From positions 1,612,001 to 1,676,000 of the forward strand of contig NZ_CP046455.1 of the NCBI RefSeq assembly GCF_009734425.1: a DNA stretch of 64,000 nucleotides. Reading direction: 5' to 3'. The notes under the pieces are model-generated. The model worked only from the letters and a program-made list of their open reading frames with translations, was not told the origin of the DNA and did no database searches. A program made the position numbers and the translations under genes. The stretch comes from Corynebacterium occultum (GTDB taxonomy: Bacteria > Actinomycetota > Actinomycetes > Mycobacteriales > Mycobacteriaceae). Positions 30,191 to 42,011 of this stretch are shown piece by piece; position 1 is the first letter of the stretch, and each line of letters begins with the position of its first letter.

Positions 30191-32956
30191 CTAACCTGAG
30201 TTACGCAGCGCGGTGGCCAACCCATTCATGGTCAACTGGATTCCCCGGGACACGGCATCCCTTTCATCACCGGCACGATAGCGACGCAGCAGTTCCACCT
30301 GGATGACATTCAGGGGCAGCAGGTAAGGGAAGCGGGTACGTACTGAACGTGCCAGCATGGGGTTGTCCGCCAGCAGGTGCTCGGAGCCGGTGATCTTGAA
30401 GAACATCTCCCGGGAGAGCTCAAACTCCTCGGCGATCAGCCGGTGGATCCGCTGGGAGGTGTCCGAATCATCGACCAGCTGGGCGTAGAGTTCAGCCAAC
30501 CGCATCTCCGCCTTGCTCATCACCTGCGCCATATTCGACATCACGGAGTCGAAGAAGGGCCAGATTTCATAGAGACGGCGCAGCTCAGCGATCCGGCTCT
30601 CAGCCTGCTCCCCCTCCCCGATCCACTGGGAAATGGCACTGCCCACACCGAACCAGCCGGGCAGCATGACCCGCGACTGGGACCATGACAGCACCCAGGG
30701 AATCGCCCGCAGATCCTCCACCCCCTCGGTCTGCTTCCGGGAGGTCGGGCGGGATCCGATATTGAGGGATCCGATCTCCTGCAATGGGGTGGACTGGGTG
30801 AAGTAAGGGATGAAACCGGGATCCTCATGCACCAGGGAGGAGTACTTCTGCTGGCTGAGCTCGGCGAGTTCAGCCATGATCTCATAGGCACGTTCCGGAT
30901 TACTCAGGTCATCCACCGTCAGCAGGCTGGCCTCCAGGGTTGCGGACACCAGAGCCTCCAGGTTACGGCGGGCCGTGTCCCGCGAACCGTACTTCGCGGA
31001 GATGATCTCACCCTGCTCGGTGATGCGCACTGAACCGGTGACCGCACCCTTGGGCTGGGCCAGGATCGCCTCATAGGAGGGACCGCCACCACGACCGACG
31101 GTGCCCCCACGGCCGTGGAAAAGTCGCAGACTGATCTCATTCTCAGAACCAGCCTCCACCAGTTCCCGCTCCGCGGCATACAGGGCCCAGTTGGCGGCGA
31201 AATAACCACCGTCCTTGTTGGAGTCGGAGTAACCGAGCATCACTTCCTGGGTATCACCGCGCTGGGCGAGATAGGAACGGTAGAGCGGCAACTGCCAGAG
31301 CTGGCGCAGAATATCGGCACCGGCCTGTAGGTCCCCGATGGTCTCGAAGAGGGGGATCACATCCACCTCACCCCGGGGGTTGTCCCCCGCCGCCTGGATG
31401 AGGCCTACCTCCTTGAGCAGCACCATCGGTTCCAGGATGTCGCTGACGGATTCCGCCATGGAGATGATGCAGTGGGGAATCATCTCCGGCCCGAATTTCG
31501 CGTTCGCGGCGGCCGCTTCCACGAAGATGTCGATCTCACGTTGCACCGCCTCCGTGAAATCCCGGTATCCGCGGGGTACCAGGGGGCGCGGGGTATGCAG
31601 CTCAGCGATCAGCAGCTGCACCTTCTCCTCCTCATTCAGGGAGGCATAGTCCGAATGTACCTGGGCCACCCCGAAAAGCTCGGTGACCACCTGTTCAAAA
31701 CTCTCGGAGTTCTGCCGCAGATCCATGGAGTAGAGATGGAAGCCGAAGGTGTCCAGCGCGACCCGGATGGTGGCCACCCGGTCCTCAGCGATGATTTCAT
31801 CATGTGAAAACCGCAGGGACTCATCGATGACAGCCAGGTCAGCAGCAAATTCCTCGGCCGAGGAATAAGGTGCGAACTTCTGGTGCCAGGTGCCTTCCAC
31901 TGCCGCCGGATCAATCAGCTTGGCGACGGTCGCGCACATCCGGCCCCGCATCCCGTGTACCGCCCTGCGGTAGGGCTCATCCACCCGGCTGGGTTCATCA
32001 TTCTGACCCCGAGTGGCCAGCGCCACCAGCTCCACGGTGACATCGGAGAGCCGGTCGGAAAGACTCAGCTCATGTTCCAGCGCATGCAGCTGGTTGACGT
32101 AGTACTTGAGTGCCGTGGCGGAGGCCCTGGTGGTGGCATAGCGCAGGGTGTCGGCGGTGACGAAGGGGTTTCCGTCATGGTCACCACCGATCCAGGAACC
32201 GGGACGCAGAATCGCCGGGGTGGCACTTTCTGCCCCGTACACCCGGGAGATGGCCTGGGAGACATTCTGGTTGATGGCCGGGATCTCCTCCAGCAGGCTG
32301 AGCTTGTAGTAGCGCAGGCCCACCTCGATCTCATCCTCGATCCGTGGTCGGGAGACCCGGATCAAGGCGGTCTGCCAGAGAATGGTCATCCGGCGGTGGA
32401 TCTGGCGGTCCAGCTCCTCCATCCGGGACTGGGTGCGGGCATTTTCCGGGGCTTCGATGAGGCGGTGCCGCTCAGCCATCAGCTCGGAGATCTTCTGCTG
32501 CACATCGAAAACGGTGCGACGCCGGGTTTCGGTGGGGTGAGCTGTGAGCACCGGGGCCACCAGGGCTCGACTAAGCACCTCGGCGACCTCAGCTGCGGTG
32601 ACCTGGGCACCTTCGAGCTTGGCCCAGGTCGCTTCGAGGGTGGAGTCCGGGGCGGGTTCCCCGGCGTCCAGAGCTCGTTCCCGGCTGCTCTCATCGTGCA
32701 GATCCTCCGCCAGGTTCGTCATGAGGGCGAAGTGGCTGAAGGCGCGGATGATGGGGGTGGTGCGACGTGGGTCGATATTGCGGAACATCGAGACCAGGGC
32801 ATCCATCCCCGCCTCACCGCGGGCTATCTCGAATGCGGTTTGGCGGGCACCCTCGACGAGGTCGAAGACCTCCTGCCCCTCCTGCTCAGCAATGACATGG
32901 CCGAGGGCCCGCCCGAGGTAGCGGATGTCCTCCTGAAGATGATCCGGAGCATGCAT
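30191..32956 (-). CDS. ppc: Phosphoenolpyruvate carboxylase
   Basis: Ppc converts PEP and bicarbonate to oxaloacetate, the main anaplerotic step during growth on sugars. The 921-residue protein shows VLTAHPTETRRRT near residue 140 (catalytic His), LGYSDSNKDGGYFAANW near 580, and FHGRGGTVGRGGGPSYEAI near 620, all hallmarks of the family. It ends in the conserved MNGLATALRNSG-type (…LRNTG) C-terminus. ATG 32956 has AGGGG 9 nt upstream. The tpiA stop is 45 bp upstream. Confidence 0.97.
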   Translation of the reverse strand: MHAPDHLQEDIRYLGRALGHVIAEQEGQEVFDLVEGARQTAFEIARGEAGMDALVSMFRNIDPRRTTPIIRAFSHFALMTNLAEDLHDESSRERALDAGEPAPDSTLEATWAKLEGAQVTAAEVAEVLSRALVAPVLTAHPTETRRRTVFDVQQKISELMAERHRLIEAPENARTQSRMEELDRQIHRRMTILWQTALIRVSRPRIEDEIEVGLRYYKLSLLEEIPAINQNVSQAISRVYGAESATPAILRPGSWIGGDHDGNPFVTADTLRYATTRASATALKYYVNQLHALEHELSLSDRLSDVTVELVALATRGQNDEPSRVDEPYRRAVHGMRGRMCATVAKLIDPAAVEGTWHQKFAPYSSAEEFAADLAVIDESLRFSHDEIIAEDRVATIRVALDTFGFHLYSMDLRQNSESFEQVVTELFGVAQVHSDYASLNEEEKVQLLIAELHTPRPLVPRGYRDFTEAVQREIDIFVEAAAANAKFGPEMIPHCIISMAESVSDILEPMVLLKEVGLIQAAGDNPRGEVDVIPLFETIGDLQAGADILRQLWQLPLYRSYLAQRGDTQEVMLGYSDSNKDGGYFAANWALYAAERELVEAGSENEISLRLFHGRGGTVGRGGGPSYEAILAQPKGAVTGSVRITEQGEIISAKYGSRDTARRNLEALVSATLEASLLTVDDLSNPERAYEIMAELAELSQQKYSSLVHEDPGFIPYFTQSTPLQEIGSLNIGSRPTSRKQTEGVEDLRAIPWVLSWSQSRVMLPGWFGVGSAISQWIGEGEQAESRIAELRRLYEIWPFFDSVMSNMAQVMSKAEMRLAELYAQLVDDSDTSQRIHRLIAEEFELSREMFFKITGSEHLLADNPMLARSVRTRFPYLLPLNVIQVELLRRYRAGDERDAVSRGIQLTMNGLATALRNSG

Positions 32957-33001
32957 GGTGAAATTCCCCTGTTTTCGATGTGCCGCTGGAAATGAGCTTT
33001 C

Positions 33002-33781
33002 TTAGATTGCGTCGCCGGCAGCGGCGATCAGCTTGGCGAACTGCTCGCCATCCAGCGAGGCACCGCCGACGAGTCCACCGTCGACATCCGGCTGGGAGAT
33101 GATCTCGGCGATGCTGTCGACCTTGACGGAACCACCGTAAAGGATGCGCAGTTCAGAGGCCACGTTTTCATCGGCTAATTCCTGAATGAGTCCGCGGATG
33201 GCGGCACAGACTTCCTGGGCATCAGCTGCGGAGGCCACCTTGCCGGTGCCGATGGCCCAGACTGGTTCATAGGCGATGACGGTGTTGTTCAGATCCTCCC
33301 TGCTTAGACCGGCCAGGGACTGGCGGGTCTGCTCGAGTACATAATCGACGTGGGTGCCGGCTTCACGGATCTCCAGCGGCTCACCGACACAGACGATCGG
33401 CTTCATGCCGCTGGCCAGGGTGGCCTTGGCCTTGGCCGCGACCTGGGCGTCATCTTCACGGTGGTACTCACGACGCTCGGAGTGACCCACCACGATCCAG
33501 GTGCAACCCAACGTGGAGAGCATGGCAGCGGAGATATCGCCGGTGTAGGCGCCGTTCTCATGCTCGGAGACATCCTGCGCGCCATAGGTGATCGGCAGTT
33601 TGTCAGCATCGACCAGGGTCTGCACGCTGCGGATGGTGGTGAAGGGCACGGTCAGTGCCACATCCACCTTCTTGTAGTACTCCTTGGGAAGCGCGAAGGT
33701 GAGCTTCTGGACACTGTTGATCGCCTCCTTGTAGTTGAGGTTCATCTTCCAGTTACCGGCGATCAGCGGCTTGCGGGCCAT
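33002..33781 (-). CDS. tpiA: Triosephosphate isomerase
   Basis: The 259-residue TIM-barrel enzyme interconverts glyceraldehyde 3-phosphate and dihydroxyacetone phosphate. It has the active-site residues in GNWKMN (Lys, near 12), VVGHSERR (His, near 98) and [15 protein letters not shown] (Glu, near 170), plus the phosphate loop [15 protein letters not shown] precedes ATG 33781. Confidence 0.97.
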   Translation of the reverse strand: MARKPLIAGNWKMNLNYKEAINSVQKLTFALPKEYYKKVDVALTVPFTTIRSVQTLVDADKLPITYGAQDVSEHENGAYTGDISAAMLSTLGCTWIVVGHSERREYHREDDAQVAAKAKATLASGMKPIVCVGEPLEIREAGTHVDYVLEQTRQSLAGLSREDLNNTVIAYEPVWAIGTGKVASAADAQEVCAAIRGLIQELADENVASELRILYGGSVKVDSIAEIISQPDVDGGLVGGASLDGEQFAKLIAAAGDAI

Positions 33782-33809
33782 GGTGGGTCATCCTTTCAGG
33801 GGGGTGGGA

Positions 33810-33849
33810 AACGCCGGGGGCCGCGGGGGGGTCCGCGTCCTCCGGCGTC
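33810..33849 (-). terminator. Hairpin in the pgk-tpiA spacer
   Basis: ACGCCGGGGG (33811-33820) pairs with CCTCCGGCGT (33839-33848) with one mismatch, and inner CCGCG/CGCGG blocks extend the stem. On the minus strand it is followed by TTTCCC. It may reduce pgk to tpiA read-through or protect message ends. Confidence 0.45.
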
Positions 33850-33862
33850 AGGGGGGTGAAAC

Positions 33863-35080
33863 TTAGGCGGAGAGCACGGCGACGCCGGGTAGTTCCTTGC
33901 CCTCGAGATATTCCAGGGAGGCTCCGCCACCGGTGGAGATGTGGGAGAAACCTTCCTCATCCAGGCCGAGAACACGGACGGAGGCTGCGGAATCGCCGCC
34001 ACCGACCACGGAGAAGGCGCCGTTCTTGGCAGTGGCGTCGATGATGGCCTGGGCGACACCGGCGGTACCCTGGGAAAAGGCCTCGATCTCGAAGACACCC
34101 ATCGGACCATTCCAGAAGATGGTCTTGGCGGTGGCCAGGACCTCGGCGAAAACCTCAACGGACTTCGGCCCGATGTCCGGGGAGAGCCAGCCCTCCGGGA
34201 TGGAATCCAGGGCGACGACCTTGTTTTCGGCATCGGCACTGAACTCAGCGGCAGCCAGCAGATCGACCGGGAGCACGAGCTTGTCGCTGTGGCGGGCCAG
34301 CAGGTCCTTGCAGGTGTCGATCATCTCTTCCTGCAGCAGGGACTTCTGGACGTTGTAGCCCTGGGCGGCGAGGAAGGTGTAGCACATGCCACCACCGATG
34401 ATCAGCTTGTCGGCCTTGCCGGACAGTGCCTCGATGACACCCAGCTTATCGGAAACCTTGGAGCCGCCGAGGACGACGACATAGGGCTTCTCCGGAGCTT
34501 CAGCAACCTTCTTGAGCTCGGAGATCTCGGTGCCGACCAGCGCACCGGCGTAGGCCGGCAGGCGCTTGGCCACATCGTAGACGGAGGCCTGGGCGCGGTG
34601 GACCACGCCGAAGCCATCGGAGACGAAGGCGCCGTTGTCGGCCGCCAGGGCTGCCAGCTCATCGGCGAAGGCACCGCGTTCCGCCTCATCCTTGGAGGTC
34701 TCACGGGCATCGAAACGCACGTTCTCGACCAGCAGGATCTCACCCTCGGTCAGGCCGTTGGCACGCTCATGGGCGTCCTCACCGGTGACATCGGCGGCCA
34801 GGGCAACGTACTGGCCCAGGGCCTCGGACAGGGCCTCGGCGACCGGTGCCAGGGAGAACCTGGGGTTGACCTCGCCCTTGGGGCGGCCCAGGTGTGCGGT
34901 GACGATGACCTTGGCGCCACCGTCGAGCAGTGCCTTCAAGGTAGGCAGGGAGGCGGTGATACGACCCGGGTCGGTGATCTCACCGGCGTCGTTAAGCGGC
35001 ACATTGAAGTCCGAGCGGACGAGGACGTGACGGCCGTCGACACCTTCGTCGAGCAGGTCCTGGAGGGTCTTCAGGGACAT
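33863..35080 (-). CDS. pgk: Phosphoglycerate kinase
   Basis: The 405-residue kinase makes ATP from 1,3-bisphosphoglycerate. It carries [13 protein letters not shown] near residue 21, [19 protein letters not shown] near 62, [12 protein letters not shown] near 210 and the C-terminal [13 protein letters not shown] near 378. AAGGAG lies 6 nt before ATG 35080. It follows gap by about 160 bp, which contain a hairpin. Confidence 0.97.
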   Translation of the reverse strand: MSLKTLQDLLDEGVDGRHVLVRSDFNVPLNDAGEITDPGRITASLPTLKALLDGGAKVIVTAHLGRPKGEVNPRFSLAPVAEALSEALGQYVALAADVTGEDAHERANGLTEGEILLVENVRFDARETSKDEAERGAFADELAALAADNGAFVSDGFGVVHRAQASVYDVAKRLPAYAGALVGTEISELKKVAEAPEKPYVVVLGGSKVSDKLGVIEALSGKADKLIIGGGMCYTFLAAQGYNVQKSLLQEEMIDTCKDLLARHSDKLVLPVDLLAAAEFSADAENKVVALDSIPEGWLSPDIGPKSVEVFAEVLATAKTIFWNGPMGVFEIEAFSQGTAGVAQAIIDATAKNGAFSVVGGGDSAASVRVLGLDEEGFSHISTGGGASLEYLEGKELPGVAVLSA

Positions 35081-35147
35081 GTATTCTCCTTGATTTTTCT
35101 ACTAGGGCACTCTTGCCGAAGTCGATGTTACGTAAATATGAAAAGGA

Positions 35148-35175
35148 CCCGGGGTGTGCCTCGGCACACCCCGGG
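35148..35175 (-). terminator. Perfect hairpin in the gap-pgk spacer
   Basis: CCCGGGGTGTGCC (35148-35160) and GGCACACCCCGGG (35163-35175) form a perfect 13-bp inverted repeat. On the minus strand TCCTTTTCATATTT follows, so partial termination after gap is likely, giving more gap than pgk message. Confidence 0.7.
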
Positions 35176-35240
35176 CCGAACAGGGTTTTCAGCAGCCACG
35201 CCCACCTTTTCAGGTGTGCTCAGGATGGCCTTGGAGATCC

Positions 35241-36703
<1,463 letters not shown>

Positions 36704-37687
36704 TTAAGCCTGGTCCAGGAGATCCTCGGTGACAGCCTTGGAGGTATCGGGAATATCCAGTTCCTCAGCGCGCTTATCCGCCATGGACAGCAGGCGCCGG
36801 ATACGGCCCGCCACGGCATCCTTGGTCATCTGTGGATCCGCGAGACGGCCCAGCTCCTCCAGGGATGCCTGACGGTGCTGCACCCGCAGCTGACCCGCCT
36901 CCGCCAGGTGTTCCGGCACATCATCACCGAGGATGCTCATGGCACGTTCCACCCGGGCTGCGGCGGCCACCGCGGCCCGGGCGGAGCGCCGCAGGTTGGC
37001 GTCATCGAAGTTGGCGAGCCGGTTAGCGGTGGCGCGCACCTCACGGTGCAGCCGCTTCTCCTCCCATTCCAGGCGCACCTGCTGGGCCCCCATCCGGGTC
37101 AACAAGGCACCGATGGCATCCCCATCACGGATGACCACCCGATCAGAGCCGCGGGTCTCCTTGGTTTTGGCGGCGATCCCCAGGCGGCGGGCGCAGCCGA
37201 CCAACGCCAGGGCGGCCTCCTGACAGGGGCAGGCAACCTCCAGGGTGGAGGAACGGCCCGGTTCACTCAGTGAGCCATGTGCCAGGAAGGCACCCCGCCA
37301 GGCTGCCTCATTATCGGAGACAGATCCGGAAATCACCTGGGGTGGCAATCCGAGCACGGGATGTCCGGAGCGGGTGACCAGACCGACGCGGCGGACCAGA
37401 TCATCCGCACCTTCGGTGACCCGCAGGACATAGCGGGTGGTCTTGCGCACCCCACCCGGGGAAATGGTGTGGAGGTGGACGTTGACCTCATAGAGTTCCC
37501 GCAGGGCGCTGGCCAGTCGTTCTGCCACCAGCTGGGAATCCAGTTCAGCCTCCACGACGAGGTGTCCGTTGATGATGTGGAGTCCGCCGGAGAAGCGCAG
37601 CAGGGCTGCCACTTCAGCAGCTCGCGCGGAGTGCCGGGACACCTTGACCCGGGCCAGCTCCTCCTTGACCTTCGGCGTCAATGCCAT
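36704..37687 (-). CDS. whiA: DNA-binding protein WhiA
   Basis: The 327-residue protein fuses a LAGLIDADG-like N-terminal domain ([20 protein letters not shown] near residue 30; [13 protein letters not shown] near 132) to a C-terminal sporulation-regulator helix-turn-helix ([18 protein letters not shown] near 275). WhiA is conserved in Gram-positive bacteria; in Streptomyces it works with WhiB in cell-division control, and non-sporulating actinobacteria keep it too. The endonuclease catalytic acids are not expected to be functional. It is last in yvcK-whiA order. Confidence 0.95.
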   Translation of the reverse strand: MALTPKVKEELARVKVSRHSARAAEVAALLRFSGGLHIINGHLVVEAELDSQLVAERLASALRELYEVNVHLHTISPGGVRKTTRYVLRVTEGADDLVRRVGLVTRSGHPVLGLPPQVISGSVSDNEAAWRGAFLAHGSLSEPGRSSTLEVACPCQEAALALVGCARRLGIAAKTKETRGSDRVVIRDGDAIGALLTRMGAQQVRLEWEEKRLHREVRATANRLANFDDANLRRSARAAVAAAARVERAMSILGDDVPEHLAEAGQLRVQHRQASLEELGRLADPQMTKDAVAGRIRRLLSMADKRAEELDIPDTSKAVTEDLLDQA

Positions 37688-37814
37688 GATTTCGCCGCCT
37701 TTCTAGGATGAGACAAGTCCGCCCAGGCTTCCCGCCCCCTGGTGATCAGAACATTGAAAACACAACGACCAGGGGTTTCAGCCACCTGTGCCAGTGCTGT
37801 TGGTTGTGCTGAGC

Positions 37815-37838
37815 CGCAGGTACCTGGATGGGTACCTG
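37815..37838. repeat. Perfect inverted repeat in the yvcK-whiA spacer
   Basis: GCAGGTACC (37815-37823) is inverted exactly at 37830-37838, with the loop TGGATG. It lies about 55 bp downstream of the yvcK stop and 128 bp upstream of whiA. There is no T tract on the minus strand, so it could be an operator or a message-stabilising stem. Confidence 0.5.
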
Positions 37839-37892
37839 CCACAGGATTTTCCCCGGGGGGTGGGAAAGCTCGGGCGTTAATACCCTCCAATC

Positions 37893-38873
37893 CTAGCGCT
37901 CCCGGAAATTATGCATCAGGGCGGTCGCGAGTTTGGCGGGATCATGGCGTTCGGTCAGCCTGCCCTCAGCATCAACCTCACGCAGATCGTGATAGACCAC
38001 CCGGGCGCCCAGTGTCTCCGCTGCCCGATCCAGGTAGCGCCGCTCACTGCTCTTCTGGGTGTGGGCATCATCAACCAGGATCCGGTCCAGCCGCAGGCCC
38101 GGGGCATGCTGGGAAAGCATGTGGATATGCCGTTCCAGGTTGAAGCCATTGGTCTCGCCATTGTCGGAGCTGAGGTTGAGGACGACCACACGCTGCGCCT
38201 CGCTCTCCTTGATGGCCTGCACCACCGCCGGGATCAACAGATGCGGGATAACACTGCTGAACCAGGAACCCGGGCCGAGCGTGAGCAGATCAGCGCTGAG
38301 GATCGCCTGGATGGCCTCCGGGCTGGGCATCGGATCATGCGGGATGAGACGCACCCGACGCACCGACCCCGGGGTGGTGGCCACCGCGACCTGGCCGCGG
38401 ACCTGCAACATCACCCGCGGGTCGTCGTCAAGCCCGGAGACATCCGCCTCAATCTCGAGGGGCTCATTGCACACCGGCAGCACCCGGCCACAGGAGTCGG
38501 TGAGCTGGGCGACGGCGTCCAGTGCCTGCTGCTCACTGCCCAGCACCTCGGTCAGGCCGGCGATCAGCAGGTTACCCACCGCATGCCCGGCCAAGGCTCC
38601 GGTACCGCCGAAACGGTGCTGCAGGGTCTTGGCCCAGGTGACTCCCTGCGTGGTCTCATTGGACAGCGCGGCCAAAGCCATTCGCAGGTCCCCCGGAGGG
38701 ATGATGCCCAGTTCGCGGCGGATGCGCCCTGAAGAGCCCCCGTCATCGGCGACTGTGACCACGGCGGAGATCTTCTCCGGCCGACACATTCGCGCCGCGA
38801 GCAGAGTCTGATAAAGGCCGTGTCCGCCACCGAGGCTGGTGATGGCGGAGGGCACTGCGGGGTCCATGGTCAC
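37893..38873 (-). CDS. yvcK: YvcK/CuvA-type UDP-GlcNAc-binding, gluconeogenesis-factor family protein
   Basis: The protein (326 residues from GTG 38873) has the family core SLGGGHGLYQTLLAARM and VTVADDGGSSGRIRRELG near the N-terminus, GDLRMALAALS, and LGPGSWFSSVIPHLL in the middle. Homologues bind UDP-N-acetylglucosamine; mycobacterial CuvA affects cell-wall growth and carbon-source-dependent shape. The start is uncertain: GTG 38873 has AAAGG 11 nt upstream, ATG 38867 is two codons further in, and the frame is open to 38918. It lies between rapZ and whiA as in most Gram-positives. Confidence 0.92.
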   Translation of the reverse strand: MTMDPAVPSAITSLGGGHGLYQTLLAARMCRPEKISAVVTVADDGGSSGRIRRELGIIPPGDLRMALAALSNETTQGVTWAKTLQHRFGGTGALAGHAVGNLLIAGLTEVLGSEQQALDAVAQLTDSCGRVLPVCNEPLEIEADVSGLDDDPRVMLQVRGQVAVATTPGSVRRVRLIPHDPMPSPEAIQAILSADLLTLGPGSWFSSVIPHLLIPAVVQAIKESEAQRVVVLNLSSDNGETNGFNLERHIHMLSQHAPGLRLDRILVDDAHTQKSSERRYLDRAAETLGARVVYHDLREVDAEGRLTERHDPAKLATALMHNFRER

Positions 38874-38921
38874 TGTTGAGTCGACCTTTCTAACTTGGTT
38901 CAGGCCTGGGTGTCCCAAACC

Positions 38922-39818
38922 TTAGTTGTTCAGGTCGCGGTGCAGAACATTGATGTCGAGTTCGTCGATCTCGCGGAGACGGCGCCCGATTTCTTCGGAG
39001 ACCGCCACTGAACGGTGATGCCCACCGGTACAGCCGATGGAGACGGTGATGAAATTCTTACCTTCGTGACGATACCCCGCGAGCATCGCACTGAACATTT
39101 CCACGAAACTCCGGATGAAGGGTTCGGCCCCCTCCCGACTGAGGACATAATCCGAGACCGGAGCGTCGACGCCACGGTAGGGACGCAGCTCCGGAACCCA
39201 GAAAGGATTGGGGAGAAAACGCACGTCAAGGGTGATATCGGCATCCTTGGGGGCGCCGTGTTTGAAACCGAAGGACTGCAGCGTGACATGCTGGCGGGGA
39301 TTGCCCACATTATCGAAACTGGACTCGATGGCGCGACGGAGATCATGGACCGAAAGATCGGAGGTGTGGATCACCACATCCGCCTCCTCCTTGATGGGGA
39401 GCAGGGCATTGCGCTCCCGGGTGATGCCGTGCTGGAGGGTGTCCACCCCCTGCAGGGGGTGGGTGCGCCGCACATTGTCGAAACGACTGATCAGCACCTC
39501 ATCCCGGGCCTCCATGAACACGATCGTCGGGGCCATACCGCGCTCATGCAGCTCCGCCAACGTCTGCTGCAGACTGCCCTTGAACATTCTCGAACGGACA
39601 TCAGTGACCACGGCGACGCGCTCCACCGGTGAGTCCGGTTCCGAACACATCTCCAGCAGGTCCAGAATCAGTGCCGGCGGCAGGTTGTGGGCGACATACC
39701 AGCCCTTGTCCTCGAACACCTTCGCGGCGCTACTGAGGCCTGCCCCGGACATTCCGGTGATCAGGACGGGAGGAGTGCTGAAACGCTGCGGCACCGCTGC
39801 CGAGGTCTTATGAATCAT
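38922..39818 (-). CDS. rapZ: RapZ family (YvcJ) nucleotide-binding protein
   Basis: The 298-residue protein has an N-terminal P-loop-like domain and a C-terminal domain with [17 protein letters not shown] sequence ([14 protein letters not shown]). The P-loop reads [12 protein letters not shown] (residues 22-33): the Walker A lysine of GxSGAGKS is replaced by leucine. In E. coli RapZ guides decay of the GlmZ small RNA; actinobacteria lack that RNA, so the role here is not known. I chose ATG 39818 because TAATAT (39826-39831) sits 7 nt upstream; ATG 39827 and GTG 39836 are in frame. Confidence 0.92.
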   Translation of the reverse strand: MIHKTSAAVPQRFSTPPVLITGMSGAGLSSAAKVFEDKGWYVAHNLPPALILDLLEMCSEPDSPVERVAVVTDVRSRMFKGSLQQTLAELHERGMAPTIVFMEARDEVLISRFDNVRRTHPLQGVDTLQHGITRERNALLPIKEEADVVIHTSDLSVHDLRRAIESSFDNVGNPRQHVTLQSFGFKHGAPKDADITLDVRFLPNPFWVPELRPYRGVDAPVSDYVLSREGAEPFIRSFVEMFSAMLAGYRHEGKNFITVSIGCTGGHHRSVAVSEEIGRRLREIDELDINVLHRDLNN

Positions 39819-39825
39819 GACCCCC

Positions 39826-39831
39826 ATATTA
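39826..39831 (-). promoter_or_regulatory. Candidate -10 box for a leaderless rapZ transcript
   Basis: TAATAT on the minus strand ends 7 nt before ATG 39818. It lies in the 87-bp uvrC-rapZ spacer, so rapZ-yvcK-whiA may have their own promoter. Confidence 0.5.
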
Positions 39832-39905
39832 ACCACTGTTGAATACCCCGCCGGACCGTTTCCACCCCCGCTTATCGCCGACCCCCCGAAACCCGGGGCA
39901 GGTGT

Positions 39906-41993
39906 TCATTCCCCGGGGTGCAGGTTCCGGTACACCGACTCCGCCAGCTTCGGCCCGAAACCCTTCACCTCCGCGATCTCCTCCACCGTGGCTTCCTTGA
40001 GCTTCTTCACCGAGCCGAAGTGCTTGACCAGATCGGTGCGGCGCACCTGGCCCAGGCCCGGGATGCCATCAAGTTCGGAGACCCGCATCCGTTTGGAACG
40101 CTGCTGGCGGTGGTAGGTGATGGCGAAGCGGTGCGCCTCATCACGGATCTGCTGCAGCAGGAAGAGCGCCTGGGAATTACGCGGCAGGATCACCGGGTCC
40201 TCATCCCCGGGCAGCCACACCTCCTCCAGTCGCTTGGCCAGACCGATGAGCATGACATCGATGATGCCGAGCTCATCGAAGACCTTCTGGGCGGCGGCGA
40301 CCTGCGGGGCACCACCATCAACGATATAAAGCTGCGGGGGGTAGGCAAAGCGACGGGTGTCCGTGCTCATCTCCTCCACCTGCTCGTCCTCGAAAGTGGA
40401 GCCATCGAACTCCTCAGCCTCCGGTACCGCCAACTTATCGCGGTTGTGCCGCAGGAAACGCCGGCGGGTAACTTCCGCGATGGAGCCGACATCATCGGAA
40501 CGCCCATCCCCCGCCGCCTCCTTGATGCGGTAACGCCGGTAGTCGGATTTACGTGGCAGACCATCCTCGAAGACCACCAGGGAGGCCACCACATCGGTGC
40601 CCTGGATATGGGAGATGTCGGTGCACTCGATCCGCAACGGCGCCTCCTCCATTCCCAGTGCCTCCTGCAGTTCCTGCAGTGCCGCGGAGCGGGCGGTGAG
40701 GTCCCCGATTCTCTTGAGTTTGTGCTGGCGCAACGCATCCTTGGCATTGCGTTCCACGGTCTCAGCCAGGGCACGTTTATCACCGCGTTGCGGGACCCGC
40801 AGATCCACCCGGGAACCGCGCAGCCCACTGAGGAAGTCCTCGGTCTCGGTGGCCTCGGCGGGCAGCACCGGCACCAGGATCTCCCGAGGCACCACATTCG
40901 GTTTCTCCGGGTTCAGATGGGACAGCTGGTCGACACCACGGCGTTCGATCTCCCGGACATCCTCCTCAGCCTCCTGACGGGAGCGTTCCACGGCATCCCC
41001 GTAGAACTGGGTGAGGAAGTTCTGCAGTAATGCCGGCAGGGCCGGGTCAGGACTCTCAGTGCTGTCCTCTCCGGCGGGCTCCGCGGCAGCCTCGGTGAGA
41101 TTTTCGGCCTGGTCACCAGCTTTCTCCACCACCCAGCCGCGCTGACCCCGGATCCGGCCGCCCCGGACATGGAAGATCTGCACCGCAGCCTCCAGCTCAT
41201 CGGAGGCCACCGCAATGATGTCGGCGTCGGTGCCGTCACCGAGCACCACAGACTGTTTCTCCATCACCTTGCGCACCGCGGCCAGGTCATCCCGGAGTCG
41301 GGCGGCCTTCTCGAAGTCGAGCTCCTCCGCCGCGGTCTGCATCTCCTGCTCCAGCTGACGGGTCAATTTATCGGTGTTACCTCCCATGAAGGAGGTGAAA
41401 CCGGCCACGATCTCGCGGTGCTCATCCTCACTGACCCGGCCGACGCAGGGTGCGGAGCATTTGTCGATATAGCCCAGGAGACAGGGGCGACCGAGTTTCT
41501 CATGTCGGTTGTACACCCCCTTGGAGCAGGTCCGGACCGGGAACACCCGCAGTAACAGATCCAGGGTCTCGCGCACCGCCCAGGCATGGGAGTAGGGTCC
41601 GAAATAACGGACCCCGGGGCGTCTGGGCCCACGGTAGAAGAAGGCACGTGGGATCCGCTCCCCCGTGGAGACCGCCAACATCGGGTAGGTCTTGTCATCG
41701 CGGTACTTGACGTTGTAGCGCGGATCAAATTTTTTGATCCAGGTGTACTCAAGCTGGAGGGACTCCACCTCGGTTGAGACCACGGTCCATTCCACCGACG
41801 CCGCATGGAACACCATCTGGCGGGTACGGGGGTGTAGCTGGGTGGGGTCCTGGAAGTAGTTGGAGAGTCGGGCCCGCAGGTTCTTGGCCTTACCGACGTA
41901 GATGACGCGGCGGGACTCATCCCGGAATTTATAAACGCCCGGCTGCGTGGGAATACTCCCCGGCGCCGGGCGGTAGGTGCTTGGATCTGCCAT
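39906..41993 (-). CDS. uvrC: Excinuclease ABC subunit C
   Basis: UvrC makes both incisions in nucleotide excision repair. The 695-residue protein has, in order, a GIY-YIG nuclease ([20 protein letters not shown], residues about 18-40), a UVR domain ([20 protein letters not shown] near 215), an RNase H-like endonuclease domain ([16 protein letters not shown] near 455) and tandem helix-hairpin-helix motifs at the end ([17 protein letters not shown] and [14 protein letters not shown]). A poorly conserved insert of about 40 acidic residues follows residue 290. It starts 18 bp after the PH-domain gene. Confidence 0.97.
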   Translation of the reverse strand: MADPSTYRPAPGSIPTQPGVYKFRDESRRVIYVGKAKNLRARLSNYFQDPTQLHPRTRQMVFHAASVEWTVVSTEVESLQLEYTWIKKFDPRYNVKYRDDKTYPMLAVSTGERIPRAFFYRGPRRPGVRYFGPYSHAWAVRETLDLLLRVFPVRTCSKGVYNRHEKLGRPCLLGYIDKCSAPCVGRVSEDEHREIVAGFTSFMGGNTDKLTRQLEQEMQTAAEELDFEKAARLRDDLAAVRKVMEKQSVVLGDGTDADIIAVASDELEAAVQIFHVRGGRIRGQRGWVVEKAGDQAENLTEAAAEPAGEDSTESPDPALPALLQNFLTQFYGDAVERSRQEAEEDVREIERRGVDQLSHLNPEKPNVVPREILVPVLPAEATETEDFLSGLRGSRVDLRVPQRGDKRALAETVERNAKDALRQHKLKRIGDLTARSAALQELQEALGMEEAPLRIECTDISHIQGTDVVASLVVFEDGLPRKSDYRRYRIKEAAGDGRSDDVGSIAEVTRRRFLRHNRDKLAVPEAEEFDGSTFEDEQVEEMSTDTRRFAYPPQLYIVDGGAPQVAAAQKVFDELGIIDVMLIGLAKRLEEVWLPGDEDPVILPRNSQALFLLQQIRDEAHRFAITYHRQQRSKRMRVSELDGIPGLGQVRRTDLVKHFGSVKKLKEATVEEIAEVKGFGPKLAESVYRNLHPGE

Positions 41994-42011
41994 GACGTGC
42001 TGTTGTGGACC

